From: an uncultured Clostridia bacterium
GTDB lineage: Bacteria; Bacillota; Clostridia; TANB77; CAG-508
Length of the DNA stretch: 36,151 nt
Reading direction: 5' to 3'
Assembly: GCA_947630185.1 (NCBI GenBank)
Contig: CANRGT010000015.1
Coordinates: 1 to 36,151 of the forward strand
Shown here: piece after piece, positions 28,989 through 36,151 of the stretch
Layout of the letters: each line of letters starts with the position of its first letter
How positions within the stretch are numbered: the stretch's first letter is position 1
Made by a program: the position numbers and the translations under genes
The notes under the pieces: generated by a model
Databases searched by the model: none
What the model saw: the letters and a program-made list of their open reading frames with translations, nothing else
What the model was told of the DNA's origin: nothing

Positions 28989-29989
28989 CTAACTCCATAT
29001 ATCGAATTTAACTTTATACTCAGCTCCCTGAGTAGGACCATCACCCGGATTCTCGATAACTAAAAAGCCGCCGTATGCATCATAAGTGTTATAAACTAGA
29101 TGAAAATTACCCGGCAATTTCCAATAATCTCCGCCACAGACCCATTCTTGCCAACCGCCCATCGCTTTCATACTCATAGGTTTCAGTATCATCTCTCCCA
29201 GGAGTATAATAGAGCTCTGAGTTCTTAAACAAATCAAGAGCTTGCTCTAAAGTTAAAGGGGGTAATCCGTTTCAAATAGTTTGCTAATTCACTCCACTTA
29301 GAACCTTTTTTAGCACGGTAAAGCATATTTTCAACTTTAAAACTAATAACTGATACTTCACCAATTCCCCATTCACCATTTTTATTTATAACTTTACATT
29401 TTAATGTATACTCTTTTTCTTCATCCAAGTCTTCGAATGTATAGCTTTCGCCACCTTCAATTTCTACTTCGTCTAATTTGTCCTTATACCAATTATATGT
29501 TAACTCTTCTTCTATTGTTTCACTATCAGCTTCACTACTAGTTATTCTATCTACTAATACTTTTATTTTGTTTCCTGATATACTTGTCTCATCCAGTTTC
29601 AATTCTACTTGCAATGTTGGCTCTGGTTTTAAATCTACTTCTTTTCCACCATTTAAATATTCATTTGCCTGGTCAAATATATTTTGTAGATCTTGCTGTT
29701 CATCTTCTATTGACTTATTTGTTTTGTTTGCTGCTTCTTTTGCCATCTCTATTAGTCCATTATCTCCAAATACCACTGTTATACTTACTGATGCCAAAAT
29801 CAAAAGCACTACAATTGTTACTACTAGGGCTATTAGTGTTATTCCTGAAAATGAATTTACACTTCTGCCTTGTGTAAGTTTTGTAGTGCATATAAATAAC
29901 GGTCTATCTTTGCTATATAAACCTTTCCTTTCTCCTATTTTTCCTAAATTACGTCTCTCTAGAGAGCCACAAGCGTTTTTACTTTTCAT
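28989..29989 (-). CDS. Prepilin-like surface protein, read through two +1 CGG sites
   Basis: After a long 49-residue leader comes SFSG followed by ITLIALVVTIVVLLILASV, the cleavage and helix motif of type IV pilin-like proteins; position 5 is Ala instead of the usual Glu. Next are a helical spacer (EAANKTNKSIEDEQQD), a fibronectin-like region (LDETSISGNKIKVLV, YTLKCKVINKNGEWG) and a C-terminal region. The zero frame ends in ITPFNFRASS. Skipping C at 29269 gives GLPPLTLEQALDLFKNSELY, and at 29157 DGGWQEWVCGGDYWKLPG, ending at 28989. The result is 332 residues. The start is ATG 29989 after AGGAGG. The last third is richer in G+C than its neighbours. Confidence 0.78.
29155..29157 (-). other. In-frame CGG with +1 shift, pilin-like gene site 2
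   Basis: In the frame set by site 1 the reading is GAT GGG CGG TTG GCA and stops 17 codons later. Dropping the C gives GGG GGT TGG CAA GAA TGG, and the frame continues to the end of the gene. The four-base unit is CGGT. Confidence 0.75.
29267..29269 (-). other. In-frame CGG with +1 shift, pilin-like gene site 1
   Basis: Sense reading is TTG AAA CGG ATT ACC CCC. Dropping the C gives AAA GGA TTA CCC CCT TTA ACT, Lys-Gly-Leu-Pro-Pro-Leu-Thr. The distance to site 2 is exactly 37 codons in the new frame. The four-base unit is CGGA. Confidence 0.75.
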
Positions 29990-30118
29990 CTGTTTTCCTC
30001 CTCTTTTTTTGACTTTAGATATTAGTAATTTTATACCATACTTAAATTTAATTGTCAATAAGATTTATATCAATTTATTTTTTCCTTTAAAACATTTAAA
30101 ATAAATTCTCTATTTACA

Positions 30119-31150
30119 TTACTTTTGCGTCTTTTTTCTATAAAGCAAAATAGCAACAATCCCTAAAACTGCTATTGAAACTAATATTCCTAAAATAGTA
30201 ATAGAGTTTTGTTTAATTAGTATTTCTAATTTTTGCTTTTGTGATAACTCTATTTCTTTCGAATTACTTAATCTTTCTATACTAATTTCATTGTTATTTA
30301 TATTGTGTTGTTCAGTTATATTTAAATTATTATCATCTTCATTATTTTCGCTATTATCAATACTTTCTTGTACTTTTTTATTTATTGCAATTTGATATTT
30401 TTGAAAAGTAACTCCATTTGGTGCTGTAACTATAATTGTCACTATATTTTCTTTTTGAGAGTTTAAATTTATATTCTCATTTCCTTTTATTTCTACTTTT
30501 GCATCATAATTTTCTGGTATTGCTAGTATATTAAGTTTATCTATATTTTCGCTTACTTCTATTTTATAATTTAACACCTGACTTTGAAAATTTGGAGATA
30601 ATGTATAACCTTCTACTGCTAAATTTTCTAAGCTTGCATTTGCTTCTTCTTTATTAGAGGTTTTAGTTACATATATTTTGTACTCTTCACTTATATTATT
30701 TTTTGAGGCAACTCTAACTGTTATTGTATTTAGTCCATTTTTTAAATTATCATTTCCTTCAATTACTACTTTATCATCTTCATTTTCTGAAACTGCTGTA
30801 ACTTCTAAATTATTTATTTCTTCGCCTACTATTATATAGTATTCTTTGATATTTGGATTAAAATCCGGTAATATTCCAGCTCTATTTAATCTTAAAATCG
30901 AAAGATTATTTTCATTTGCAACTGTAACTGTATTTGCATCTTTATCTTCTTGATTTGATACCATATTTATTGTACTTGAAACTTCTTTGCTTATATTGAT
31001 TTGTTTACTTGCTTCTATAAGATTTATCTTTGTTAGATTTGTTAATTTCAATGCTATTTCAAACATAATTAAAGTTATAATTATTACTGTTACAATTATT
31101 ATAGTTTTAATCTTTATAGTTACAATTGTTAAATTTTTTTCTTGTTTCAA
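30119..31150 (-). CDS. Surface protein with two cadherin-like domains
   Basis: 343 residues with a hydrophobic segment at each end: a signal anchor (about 10-33) and a C-terminal membrane segment (about 315-337) followed by YRKKTQK. Between them lie two copies of the cadherin-like beta-sandwich domain (about 90-175 and 178-265). Each has the typical L..L...G.L.P.F......Y.I pattern (LNRAGILPDFNPNIKEYYI and LAVEGYTLSPNFQSQVLNYKI). A polar linker of Asn and Glu residues precedes the last segment. There is no LPXTG. The start is a TTG after AAGGAGG with an 11-base spacing. It is probably an adhesin or wall scaffold beside the sortase and cohesin genes; the ligand is unknown. Confidence 0.85.
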   Translation of the reverse strand: MKQEKNLTIVTIKIKTIIIVTVIIITLIMFEIALKLTNLTKINLIEASKQINISKEVSSTINMVSNQEDKDANTVTVANENNLSILRLNRAGILPDFNPNIKEYYIIVGEEINNLEVTAVSENEDDKVVIEGNDNLKNGLNTITVRVASKNNISEEYKIYVTKTSNKEEANASLENLAVEGYTLSPNFQSQVLNYKIEVSENIDKLNILAIPENYDAKVEIKGNENINLNSQKENIVTIIVTAPNGVTFQKYQIAINKKVQESIDNSENNEDDNNLNITEQHNINNNEISIERLSNSKEIELSQKQKLEILIKQNSITILGILVSIAVLGIVAILLYRKKTQK

Positions 31151-31247
31151 TTCTTAAGTTACCTCCTTATCTTAAAATTTTTGTATTGCTCTAATTTTAT
31201 AATATTACAAGTTATTTTTTTACAAAACCAAACTACTATCTATTATT

Positions 31248-33290
31248 TTAAATTCTTTGTTCAATTTTCTTTAAGTTTAAAATATGCCTTTGAATTCTTA
31301 GTAAATCTGTAGATGATGGCTTTCTTCCACTTTGATTTGTATTTCCTGCTTTTAAAAATATTCCTGAAAATTCTTTTATTCCTAAAATATGCCTTTGTAA
31401 TACTAGTAAATCTATACTGTTTATCTTTCCATCTCCATTTACATCACCGTAAAGAATTACAACATACTCTATTAAAAGTTTATCTCCGTCAAATACTCTT
31501 ATTTTGCTTTCTGTTCCAACATATTCGTTATTTTGCAAAATCTTACCACTACTGTTTTGTACTTCAATTCGATAGTTTGTTTCTATTTCTTTAAGTAAGT
31601 TTTCTACTGTTGTTCTTTCTTCTATTCCTGATAATTCATTTCCTAAGGTTTGTAAATTTTCATTAAACCTTAAATTTTCTTCTTTTATGGCAGGTATTAT
31701 TGTTAATGAAATTGATTTTGAAAATCCTCCTTCTTCTGTTGTAACAGTAATTGTTACATTTCCTTCTTGCTGAGCTACAATCAGTCCGTTTTGATTTACT
31801 GTGGCGAAAGCTGAATTAGAAGAACTATAATTTACTTTTTTGTTATTTGCATTTTCTGGAATTACTATAGGATTTATTGTGTATTCTTCTCCTACTTGCA
31901 AAGTAATTGCATCAGTATTTAGCTCAAGGCCTGTTACTTTGTTATATACTGGCTCTTTTACTTCATCTAAATAGTTTTGAAAAACATAGCCTACTAAACC
32001 ATTACTTAATTTTACTCTATCCCATAGTTCACCTTTTTGCTTTCCTTTTGCTATTCTTGTCATTGTTTCAGAAGAACTTACCGTTGTTAAAATTTCATAA
32101 GAAGTGCTAGGTCCTGACCTTACATTTAAGCCAGCAGAAACATTTGGCTTTACTTTTGTATTATCATTTGTATAATCAGCGCTAGAAATAGCTGGGCTTA
32201 TGCATGGAAGTTCTGGCATATTTTCATAAACTGGCACAATAAAAGAGATTTCAGAGCTTAACATTCCACTTTTTGAATATCCACTATATATCAAACTAGA
32301 TTCGCTATATGGTGCAAGCACATTTGTCATGTATTGATGCCAAAAAAGCTCTCCATTACTACTCGTGTCTGTTACATGAAATTTTTGAAGATATATTGTA
32401 TTTTGACCTAAATTTATATAACTAGAACCAATAAAAATTGCCCCACCTGTAATTGCTCTTTCTTTGGTATTCCATGGTATTAAATATTTGCTTTTTGTGC
32501 TAGCTGTTGCTCCTTTTCCGTCCTTTGCATATTGAAGCCCATTTTTAATTGCTCCCATTGGCTCTGAAGAGCTCGTTGCTCCTATATTATAGAAATTATA
32601 ATAACCTTCATAACCTTTTACTGTTCCACTAATTGAGCTATGTGACAAAAAAGGCCCTACTTCTTGTTTAATTCGTGATGCTAAATGAAATGCACTTACC
32701 TTAGATGTTTTAGCTGCTTTTAAAATTAAGTCAGAGTATTTCTCATTCATTACAACATTTTTTCCGCTAGATGTTTTATATTCAACTGTTTTTTGATAAA
32801 ATTCTGTACCATATAATATTTTTTCTATGTTTGCAACTGTATTGGTAGTTGCTTCATACGACAATTCCTCAAATTGAAATATTCTCACATAATTTAAAAA
32901 GTTTCGTGGGTCCATTGCATATTCTACTGCTTGCTTAGAGCTATCAACCCACCCACTATCTATCTCTACATTATACTGACCTTTTTTAGTATTTTTCCAA
33001 CTATCTGTATATGATTTTGGAACTAAATTTTTTCCATAAACATTTTCCTGACTTATTACATAATTCCAATCTAAATTTGTATAAAGTGCTTTGAAAATCC
33101 AGTTAGGATGGCTTTTTTTTAGCTCATCTATATATGGTTTATAGCTTGCTGGAAATTCACTTGATATTCTGACATTCCCATCTGCTGTTTGATTTTGCAT
33201 AAATGATAAAATTACTATAAAAAGGATTAGCACGGCAAATAATAATAGAATAAGTTTTACTCTATGTTTGTAAATAAAATCTTTTACCAT
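31248..33290 (-). CDS. Membrane-anchored glucosaminidase with SH3, Big2 and dockerin domains
   Basis: 680-residue probable peptidoglycan hydrolase. Order: signal anchor (about 11-31); a catalytic part of the endo-beta-N-acetylglucosaminidase type (about 40-340, with AFHLASRIKQEVGP, whose Glu is the likely catalytic residue, and YNFYNIGAT); a bacterial SH3 domain (LNVRSGPSTSYEIL, about 385-440); a Big2-type Ig-like domain (about 455-530); a linker; and a C-terminal type I dockerin. The first dockerin repeat, GDVNGDGKINSIDLLVLQRHILG, keeps the calcium loop; the second, NTNQSGRKPSSTDLLRIQRHIL, has lost acidic ligands. The cohesin gene lies about 1 kb upstream. GGAGG precedes the ATG. Confidence 0.9.
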   Translation of the reverse strand: MVKDFIYKHRVKLILLLFAVLILFIVILSFMQNQTADGNVRISSEFPASYKPYIDELKKSHPNWIFKALYTNLDWNYVISQENVYGKNLVPKSYTDSWKNTKKGQYNVEIDSGWVDSSKQAVEYAMDPRNFLNYVRIFQFEELSYEATTNTVANIEKILYGTEFYQKTVEYKTSSGKNVVMNEKYSDLILKAAKTSKVSAFHLASRIKQEVGPFLSHSSISGTVKGYEGYYNFYNIGATSSSEPMGAIKNGLQYAKDGKGATASTKSKYLIPWNTKERAITGGAIFIGSSYINLGQNTIYLQKFHVTDTSSNGELFWHQYMTNVLAPYSESSLIYSGYSKSGMLSSEISFIVPVYENMPELPCISPAISSADYTNDNTKVKPNVSAGLNVRSGPSTSYEILTTVSSSETMTRIAKGKQKGELWDRVKLSNGLVGYVFQNYLDEVKEPVYNKVTGLELNTDAITLQVGEEYTINPIVIPENANNKKVNYSSSNSAFATVNQNGLIVAQQEGNVTITVTTEEGGFSKSISLTIIPAIKEENLRFNENLQTLGNELSGIEERTTVENLLKEIETNYRIEVQNSSGKILQNNEYVGTESKIRVFDGDKLLIEYVVILYGDVNGDGKINSIDLLVLQRHILGIKEFSGIFLKAGNTNQSGRKPSSTDLLRIQRHILNLKKIEQRI

Positions 33291-33432
33291 CTGCTTTGCC
33301 TCCTTTTTTATTTTACTTTCTTCTTTTTTATTTTCTCTTTTCTTTTTTACTTTTGGTCTTTTAATTTTAATTTTTAGCTTTTTAATTTTTTGCTTTTAAA
33401 TTTTTAATTTTCTTTTATTTTCTTTACTTTTT

Positions 33433-34083
33433 TTAGTCAATTTTTTCTCTTGCCTTAATGATAATTCTTTTTTTAGAATAGTCACTGCAAGTAATTAAAG
33501 TTATTTGTTTTTCACCATTGGTTTCTTGTGATAATATATCTGTTTGAGTAGGAACTACTTTGTATTTATCATAAATTTCATACATTACTGTGCCATGTTT
33601 ATTATCTGTTAAGCTTATTTCATCTCCTACTTCTAATTTTTTAAGCTCACTAAACATATTTTTTGTAATATAGTTATGACCTGCAATACAGTAGTTTCCT
33701 ACTTCATTTGGATTTGAACCAAAGCATTTTATAACACTAACCTCCATAGCATTTTTGTTGCTACTTTCTAGCACATAAGTGTCTATATCTAATTTTTCGA
33801 TTTTTAGTTGTGAAGATACTTTGTAGCCTTTATATGTTGCTGGAAGTATTTTTGAATTTTGGTTGTTATTTTTATCGTTTGAATTGTCATTTTCTTTTGA
33901 TAATAGATTTTCTTCTAAGTTTTGTTGTTCATCATTTATATTAGCTTGTCCTATTTGCGACATATATATTTGCGTAGCATCATAATTTTTTATTTTTTCT
34001 TCTTCATATATTCCAGCTACTGTTCTTGCAAGTATAATAACTATTGAAAATAAAATTATTAAACCAATTATTTTCTTCATCAT
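33433..34083 (-). CDS. Sortase, class D-like
   Basis: Membrane transpeptidase that joins LPXTG proteins to the cell wall. The 216-residue product has an N-terminal membrane segment (about 4-24), an Asn-rich linker, and the sortase barrel with catalytic H136 (CIAGHNY), C199 in TLITC and R206 (SKKRIII). The TLxTC form and the single N-terminal anchor fit class D or E. Two ATGs in a row follow AGGAGA; I take the first. The next gene upstream carries the only LPXTG motif I see in the window, so this is its likely substrate. Confidence 0.92.
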   Translation of the reverse strand: MMKKIIGLIILFSIVIILARTVAGIYEEEKIKNYDATQIYMSQIGQANINDEQQNLEENLLSKENDNSNDKNNNQNSKILPATYKGYKVSSQLKIEKLDIDTYVLESSNKNAMEVSVIKCFGSNPNEVGNYCIAGHNYITKNMFSELKKLEVGDEISLTDNKHGTVMYEIYDKYKVVPTQTDILSQETNGEKQITLITCSDYSKKRIIIKAREKID

Positions 34084-34190
34084 TTGTTTTTCTCCTATTT
34101 AAATCTCTTTCTCGCATTTTAGTTTTATATTTGACTTGCCCCTTTTACACCATTTGCAGTGTGTTGGAACCTAGTCCCAATATGTATTAG

Positions 34191-34215
34191 AAACCATCTT
34201 TATTTTTGATGGTCT
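34191..34215. terminator. Hairpin between the cohesin and sortase genes
   Basis: AAACCATC and GATGGTCT pair around a 9-base loop with a T-run on the plus strand. It may end or attenuate transcription between the cohesin gene and the sortase. Confidence 0.5.
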
Positions 34216-34296
34216 CATTTTTTAAGTTTAATCATTTTCAATTCAATTTTTTATTTGCTATTTACTATTTTTATTTGATATTTGTTATTTTTATTG

Positions 34297-35334
34297 TTAT
34301 TTGTTATTTTTATTATTTTTTCTTGTTAATATAAAATAAGATACTATTAATGCTGTTATAGCAAAGAAAACATATACATACTGCATATTGCCTGTTTTAG
34401 GTAATGTAGAAGGTACATTTGTATTGTTTTGTGCCTTAGTAGGTGTTGCTTGTGTAGGTGCTTTTGTTGGTGTAGGTTGCTCTCCTACTTTTATCTCAAA
34501 AGTTTTTTGTGCAATAACTGTATCAGAATTTCCTCTATCTATTAATTTTACATTTATACTATAACTACCTTCTTTACTAAATTCACCTTGTAAATTAATC
34601 TCTTGTTTTACATTTTTTCCACCTAATTCATAGCCATCAGCATCTCCCCATCCTGATTTAATTAAATCTACATCTTCTTCTTGTTCATTTCTAGCTAAAA
34701 GCTTTACTGTTGCATCATCAGATGGTTTCTTTGTTACTTCTGCTAAAAGTCTTACTTTGTCATAATTTTTTCCCATTGTAGATGCAGTAACTAATTTCAT
34801 TGCTTTTGCTACATTTGGCATTATTACACCATCATATTCTAAAGTTAATGTATAATCCACATAGTTTGGTTCTACTAAAATGTTCTCTTTAATTGGTTGT
34901 GTAATGTCTTCATATTCTATGCTATTATCTGGATTTGATAAACCTTCTAATGTAATTGAAAAATCTGTTGGTGTAGAAGCTACTATTGTGTCTTTTGCTT
35001 TAAAAGTAATACTTGCACTTGTTCTTGGGTTTGATCCTCCTTCTGTATCATAATAAGTAAACTTTACATCTGTTCCTTCATTATTTGCTGTTCCACCTTC
35101 TGTACTTACATAATCAAATACTGCATTGTCATATGCTACTTGAACTGTATATGCACCTAATGGTTTTCCAAAGTTAATAGTTACTGTTACTTCTTCTCCG
35201 GGTGCTATCTTTGCTTTGCTTAAGTCAACAGTTACTGTATCTAAAGTTTCTAAAGCAAAAACTGTGCTACATTCTAAAAATATTATTAAAGTAGCTAAAA
35301 TAATTGTTACAAAAATAGAAAAACTTTTCTTCAT
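34297..35334 (-). CDS. LPKTG-anchored cohesin-domain surface protein
   Basis: 345 residues: a signal peptide (about 1-27, ending STVFA), then a cohesin-like domain (about 30-150). Its beginning, VDLSKAKIAPGEEVTVTINFGKP, and the AYDNAVFDYVS strand are characteristic; the second half has ITFKAKDT. Next come another beta-rich domain (about 155-280), a Pro/Thr linker (TPTKAPTQATPTKA), LPKTG at 311-315, a membrane segment and a basic tail. The sortase next door should fix it to peptidoglycan, displaying a cohesin outward. The dockerin of the nearby glucosaminidase is a natural partner. GGAGAAAGG precedes the ATG. Confidence 0.88.
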   Translation of the reverse strand: MKKSFSIFVTIILATLIIFLECSTVFALETLDTVTVDLSKAKIAPGEEVTVTINFGKPLGAYTVQVAYDNAVFDYVSTEGGTANNEGTDVKFTYYDTEGGSNPRTSASITFKAKDTIVASTPTDFSITLEGLSNPDNSIEYEDITQPIKENILVEPNYVDYTLTLEYDGVIMPNVAKAMKLVTASTMGKNYDKVRLLAEVTKKPSDDATVKLLARNEQEEDVDLIKSGWGDADGYELGGKNVKQEINLQGEFSKEGSYSINVKLIDRGNSDTVIAQKTFEIKVGEQPTPTKAPTQATPTKAQNNTNVPSTLPKTGNMQYVYVFFAITALIVSYFILTRKNNKNNK

Positions 35335-35464
35335 CTTTTTAAACCTTTCTCCATTAAATTAAAATTTTTATAAAAAAACAGTTTAATGGCACTATTTTTT
35401 TCGATATTATTATGAGTAATTTTTCTATTTTTTATTTGCCATTTTTTATAATTTTGAATTTTTT

Positions 35465-35543
35465 GATTTTAAAATTTTAATTATTATAATCTGGAATTTT
35501 TTTGGATTTAAAATTTTAATTATTATAATTTGGAATTTTTTTG
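35465..35543. repeat. Two tandem copies of a 39-40 base AT-rich unit
   Basis: Copies at 35465-35504 and 35505-35543 differ by one indel and one C/T change; the shared core is AAAATTTTAATTATTATAAT followed by TGGAATTTTTTTG. With the terminator at 35622 this is all I see in the gap 35335-35702, which should also hold the cohesin-gene promoter. Confidence 0.8.
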
Positions 35544-35621
35544 AAATTTAAGTTTTTTATGGTTATGATTTAAATTGTTCTAAAATTTAGGTTTTTATGA
35601 TTCAAGAAATTTTTCAAAAGC

Positions 35622-35652
35622 AAAGGAGCAGGCTATAATAGTCTGCTCCTTC
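35622..35652 (-). terminator. Terminator after the 77-residue gene
   Basis: AAGGAGCAGGCTA and TAGTCTGCTCCTT form an 11-12 pair stem, about 50 bases past the stop. Confidence 0.75.
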
Positions 35653-35702
35653 ACTAAAGAAGTGTTACAATTATGAAGATGGCTAATTAAATTTTAGAGG
35701 AT

Positions 35703-35936
35703 TTATGCACTTTTTGCAATTCCTCTTATCTTGTCTTCTCTTATGACTACCGTCACAATGTCACCAGGTGACAAGTTCTCATAAAAACAAGATCCACCAA
35801 TAGAGTGGTAAATAAACTTTTTAAACCATTTTCCACTTTCAAACTCAATAGATACTTCTACCTTAAGAGTTTTATCATCTTTATGAGATGAATTCAAGCT
35901 AATCTTCTTGATAACTTCTTTACTGTAATTTTTCAC
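35703..35936 (-). CDS. Small protein of unknown function
   Basis: 77 residues, not recognised. The N-terminal third is basic and polar (MKNYSKEVIKKISLNS), the rest looks beta-rich (KVEVSIEFESGKWFKKFIYH, LSPGDIVTVVIREDKI), suggesting a small barrel-like fold. There is no membrane segment. The start is a GTG at 35936, eight bases after a strong GGAGG; an ATG nearer the site is out of frame. It has its own likely promoter and terminator, so it is a single-gene unit and probably real. Confidence 0.65.
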   Translation of the reverse strand: MKNYSKEVIKKISLNSSHKDDKTLKVEVSIEFESGKWFKKFIYHSIGGSCFYENLSPGDIVTVVIREDKIRGIAKSA

Positions 35937-36018
35937 AATTCATTCCTCCGAAATAATTATTTCCTTTGATGTCATCTCTTTTGCTGTGTATCGGAAGTAA
36001 CAAAATGAGATTATATAT

Positions 36019-36047
36019 ATTTTACCACTATTTACATAATATTGCAA
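36019..36047 (-). promoter_or_regulatory. Promoter of the 77-residue gene
   Basis: Minus-strand TTGCAA and TAAAAT with a 17-base spacer, about 80 bases upstream of the GTG start. Confidence 0.5.
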
Positions 36048-36078
36048 GAGTTGTTAACAAAAATGCTATAATGATATG

Positions 36079-36122
36079 AAAGAAATGTGATAATGTCTTA
36101 AGTAAAGAAATGAGAAAATGTC
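36079..36122. repeat. Two 19-base direct repeats at the right edge
   Basis: AAAGAAATGTGATAATGTC (36079-36097) and AAAGAAATGAGAAAATGTC (36104-36122) agree at 17 of 19 positions with a 25-base period. Repeats of this kind occur near ends of some insertion sequences, but no transposase is visible inside the window. Confidence 0.6.
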
Positions 36123-36151
36123 CCAACAAAAAAATATTTGTTCTCTTAAAT

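Noticed and set aside
28989-29237. Separate small gene at the 3' end of the pilin-like gene
   Set aside because: It has no ribosome site, and its sequence is the direct continuation of the pilin-like protein after two C skips.

Overview
This is an AT-rich window (I judge about 27% G+C, not counted). Its gene families and its fmt-def-priA, queA-tgt-secDF and rplU-rpmA-obgE neighbourhoods point to an uncultured low-G+C Firmicute of the class Clostridia. YtxC, a T-box leader, YlbF, a dockerin, a cohesin and a sortase fit this. The species cannot be named from the sequence. Almost everything is on the minus strand; only the DUF4912 gene, the GH57 gene and an acyl-ACP thioesterase are on the plus strand.

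Layout: 74-3903 holds fmt, def and priA. 4256-6347 holds a coiled-coil protein, an M19 dipeptidase and a YlbF-family protein. 6451-10630 holds a glycosyltransferase divergent from a DUF4912 protein and a GH57 glucan-branching-type enzyme, followed by a large nested palindrome. 10837-20098 holds ytxC, divergent secF and secD, a TIGR04086-like membrane protein, a WG-repeat-like membrane protein, tgt, queA and an anchored HExxH protease. 20170-23217 is ileS with its T-box leader. 23470-27240 holds an Rpn-family nuclease, obgE, rpmA, rplU and an L21 leader. 27289-28916 holds a LOG-family hydrolase and the thioesterase. 28989-35334 is a cell-surface region: a pilin-like protein, a cadherin-like protein, a glucosaminidase with a dockerin, a sortase and an LPKTG-anchored cohesin protein. 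A small unknown gene and a pair of repeats close the window.

The outstanding observation concerns the codon CGG. Four genes (priA, queA, the TIGR04086-like gene and the pilin-like gene) look broken by +1 frameshifts, six in all. Every one of the six falls exactly on an in-frame CGG. Skipping the C, or reading CGGN as one four-base codon, restores the family sequence each time and puts Gly at that position, including the invariant Walker A Gly of PriA and the Gly of its GSATP motif. My manual scan of all other genes on both strands found no in-frame CGG read as Arg, although CGT, CGC, CGA, AGA and AGG are used. CGG triplets that straddle two codons are common and harmless. The simplest reading is that in this organism CGG is not an arginine codon but a +1 (quadruplet, Gly-yielding) decoding signal. 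Sequencing error and gene decay are weaker alternatives.
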